This document shows, piece after piece, positions 62,904 through 64,000 of a stretch of 64,000 nt of DNA. Made by a program: the position numbers and the translations under genes. The notes under the pieces are model-generated. The model ran no database searches. It saw only the letters and a list, made by a program, of their open reading frames with translations, and had not been told where the DNA came from. Source of the stretch: Serratia marcescens (GTDB lineage Bacteria; Pseudomonadota; Gammaproteobacteria; Enterobacterales; Enterobacteriaceae). Within the stretch, counting starts at the first letter, position 1. The number at the start of each line of letters is the position of its first letter. The stretch lies in contig NZ_JARVZZ010000001.1 of NCBI RefSeq assembly GCF_029846115.1, positions 4,154,001-4,218,000 on the forward strand. The letters run 5' to 3'.

Positions 62904-63767
62904 TTGAAAAAATCAATGTTGCTCTTTTTGCCGCTTATTTATTCATGCAATGTATATGCAAATAAACATCTCTGTTCTGAAAAAACATCAGCCAACAACG
63001 CCTTTAACAATGCCATCTTGGCTCAAGAGTGGTCAGCTAAGAAAACGCCTAAAAAAATCAGCATGCATATAACCAGCAAGGATGACTATATTTCGGCTGA
63101 TTCCCAGGTAGAGTTTGATGACTGCGGTACCCTGCTGCATTCACGCGCTAAAAAAACCGTCAGGTCACAAATTAACAAGAGTATTTTAGTGATCCAGTTC
63201 AGCAGCACGCTTGATAAAAACCATAACAACTGGGATTACAGCTCAACATTCAACATGTCTATGATTGAGAATGGCAATGCCCGCCATGAGCTGATGGCGC
63301 AAGAGATCAGCGGTACCGTGCTCACCGATGACAGTGGCCGAATCGTCCGATCGGAAGAGGCATCCGACCTGCTCATCAAGCAAAAGCACCAGTCAAGCAA
63401 GGCGGTAACAACATTTTTAGCCGATGACGCCGGGAGGCTATCCAAGGCAAAACGCATTAGTACGCTGGGCAATGACAGTGGCAACACCGTTTATAGTTAT
63501 GGCGCTAAAAATCGTTTAATAAGATCAACATCAGGTACAACCACCGCAGATTTTACTTATGATAGTGACGATAGAGAGTTAGCCAGCAAAGAAGTGATGA
63601 AGTCCTTCACCACAGAAACGACCATAACCACCTGTAAAAGCTGGGATAAGTTTGGAAGATGCATTAATGCTCAGCAAAATATTTCAATTTTGATTAAAGA
63701 CGTGAAGAAAAACCGGGATAACATCTACGACCACGTTGCAGAAATAAAGTATGACTATGTTTACTAG
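62904..63767 (+). CDS. YnfC/UPF0257-like exported protein
   Basis: A secreted protein of about 287 residues. The N-terminal signal (KKSMLLFLPLIYSCNVYA) may be a lipoprotein signal with IYSC as an atypical lipobox, or an ordinary signal cut after NVYA. The body has YD-type repeats (GRIVRSEEASDLLI, GRLSKAKRISTLGN, YSYGAKNRLIRSTS, FTYDSDDRELASKE) and a C-terminal CKSWDKFGRCINAQ plus IKYDYVY, resembling the YnfC lipoprotein of E. coli. Start is uncertain: GTG at 62895, TTG at 62904 (ggag eight bases before, preferred) or ATG at 62916. Function unknown; AT-rich, probably acquired. Confidence 0.72.
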   Translation: MKKSMLLFLPLIYSCNVYANKHLCSEKTSANNAFNNAILAQEWSAKKTPKKISMHITSKDDYISADSQVEFDDCGTLLHSRAKKTVRSQINKSILVIQFSSTLDKNHNNWDYSSTFNMSMIENGNARHELMAQEISGTVLTDDSGRIVRSEEASDLLIKQKHQSSKAVTTFLADDAGRLSKAKRISTLGNDSGNTVYSYGAKNRLIRSTSGTTTADFTYDSDDRELASKEVMKSFTTETTITTCKSWDKFGRCINAQQNISILIKDVKKNRDNIYDHVAEIKYDYVY

Positions 63768-63770
63768 TTT

Positions 63771-63800
63771 GTTATCGGGGGAATCATTTCCCCCGATAAC
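63771..63800 (+). terminator. hairpin after the YnfC-like gene
   Basis: A 13-base-pair perfect stem (gttatcgggggaa / ttcccccgataac) with a tcat loop begins three bases after the gene's stop codon. There is no T-run, so it may be a bidirectional or partial terminator. Confidence 0.6.
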
Positions 63801-63853
63801 ATGCGGCGTAGCTCAAGGCGCAGAAACAATCCCGGCGGCGGCAAACCGCTCCC

Positions 63854-64000
63854 TCAAAAACTGCGTTTCGCCACCAGATAGGCGCCCGCCACCAGCAGCA
63901 AAGCGCCGAACAGCGCCGGCAGATTCTCGCGCAGCGCCGCCGGGCCGGCGCGGTAGACGTCCACCAGCAGCCCCATGCACAGCTGGCTGGCGACCAGGAT
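63854..64000 (-). CDS. DMT/YdcZ-family transporter (5' part off window)
   Basis: The C-terminal 48 residues of a small membrane transporter: ILVASQLCMGLLVDVYRAGP, then [20 protein letters not shown] and YLVAKRSF before the TGA at 63854-63856. The sequence belongs to the YdcZ group of four- to five-helix DMT proteins (about 145 residues), which often occur as tandem pairs. Its C-terminus nearly equals that of the broken copy at 60416, so the pair probably flanked the inserted 3.1 kb region before it was split. Confidence 0.8.
   Translation of the reverse strand: MLVASQLCMGLLVDVYRAGPAALRENLPALFGALLLVAGAYLVAKRSF

Overview
The window looks like the chromosome of a Serratia species, most likely S. 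marcescens or a close relative. Base composition is high-GC enterobacterial, and the housekeeping proteins (Gcd, OpgB, Amn, Nac, MtfA, tRNA-Ser CGA and tRNA-Asn) resemble E. coli proteins while many accessory genes do not. The order tRNA-Ser(CGA) / mtfA / tRNA-Asn ... amn / nac / tRNA-Asn resembles the E. coli region holding serU, the asn tRNA genes, amn and nac. Species assignment is inference from memory of gene content; no search was run.

Layout. 1-543: 3' part of a zinc-protease-like protein of the Rhs/VgrG-associated kind. 0.66-4.5 kb: minus-strand operon of an arylformamidase-like hydrolase, a RidA protein, a TyrB-type aminotransferase and an amino-acid permease. 4.6-10 kb: LysR gene divergent from a GST plus FMN-binding protein, then gabD and two small ligand-binding proteins. 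10.2-16.3 kb: AT-richer accessory block with a secreted cupin, a LysR and an MmyB-type regulator, then DJ-1, alpha/beta hydrolase, methyltransferase and AraC genes. 16.4-18.8 kb: LysR/cupin/aldo-keto reductase cluster whose two promoter regions share a palindrome. 19.1-24.4 kb: a TonB receptor matching PqqU (YncD) beside PQQ-dependent glucose dehydrogenase gcd, then two very small genes behind a near-perfect Fur-box promoter. 24.5-33.9 kb: nine-gene MR/P-like chaperone-usher fimbrial operon with a LuxR gene beyond its end and, divergent from its start, a PapI/FaeA-like regulator across a region with GATC sites.

34-37.5 kb: MATE exporter, PulS/OutS-like lipoprotein, DoxX protein and unknowns. 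37.7-45.2 kb: siderophore cluster (TonB receptor, FhuD-like and FhuB-like proteins, and a cyclic-peptide-type ABC exporter where FhuC would be expected) with a Fur box and a divergent AraC gene. 45.4-60.4 kb: tRNA-Ser, mtfA, tRNA-Asn, a second-type GAPDH, GlxA-like regulator, SDR, luciferase-like monooxygenase, a TPP-riboswitch operon tenA-thiZ-thiX-thiY, a signal-less binding protein, opgB, amn, nac, and a second tRNA-Asn copy. 60.4-63.8 kb: a decayed island next to that tRNA, with a truncated YdcZ-type transporter, broken IS2-like and IS256-like transposases, an unknown AT-rich gene and a YnfC-like protein. The window ends inside an intact-looking YdcZ-type transporter.

The main physiological themes are periplasmic glucose oxidation with PQQ capture, iron/siderophore uptake, adhesion through a regulated fimbria, thiamine pyrimidine salvage, and a set of small detoxification or redox clusters each with its own regulator. 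No CRISPR array, rRNA or intact prophage was seen.
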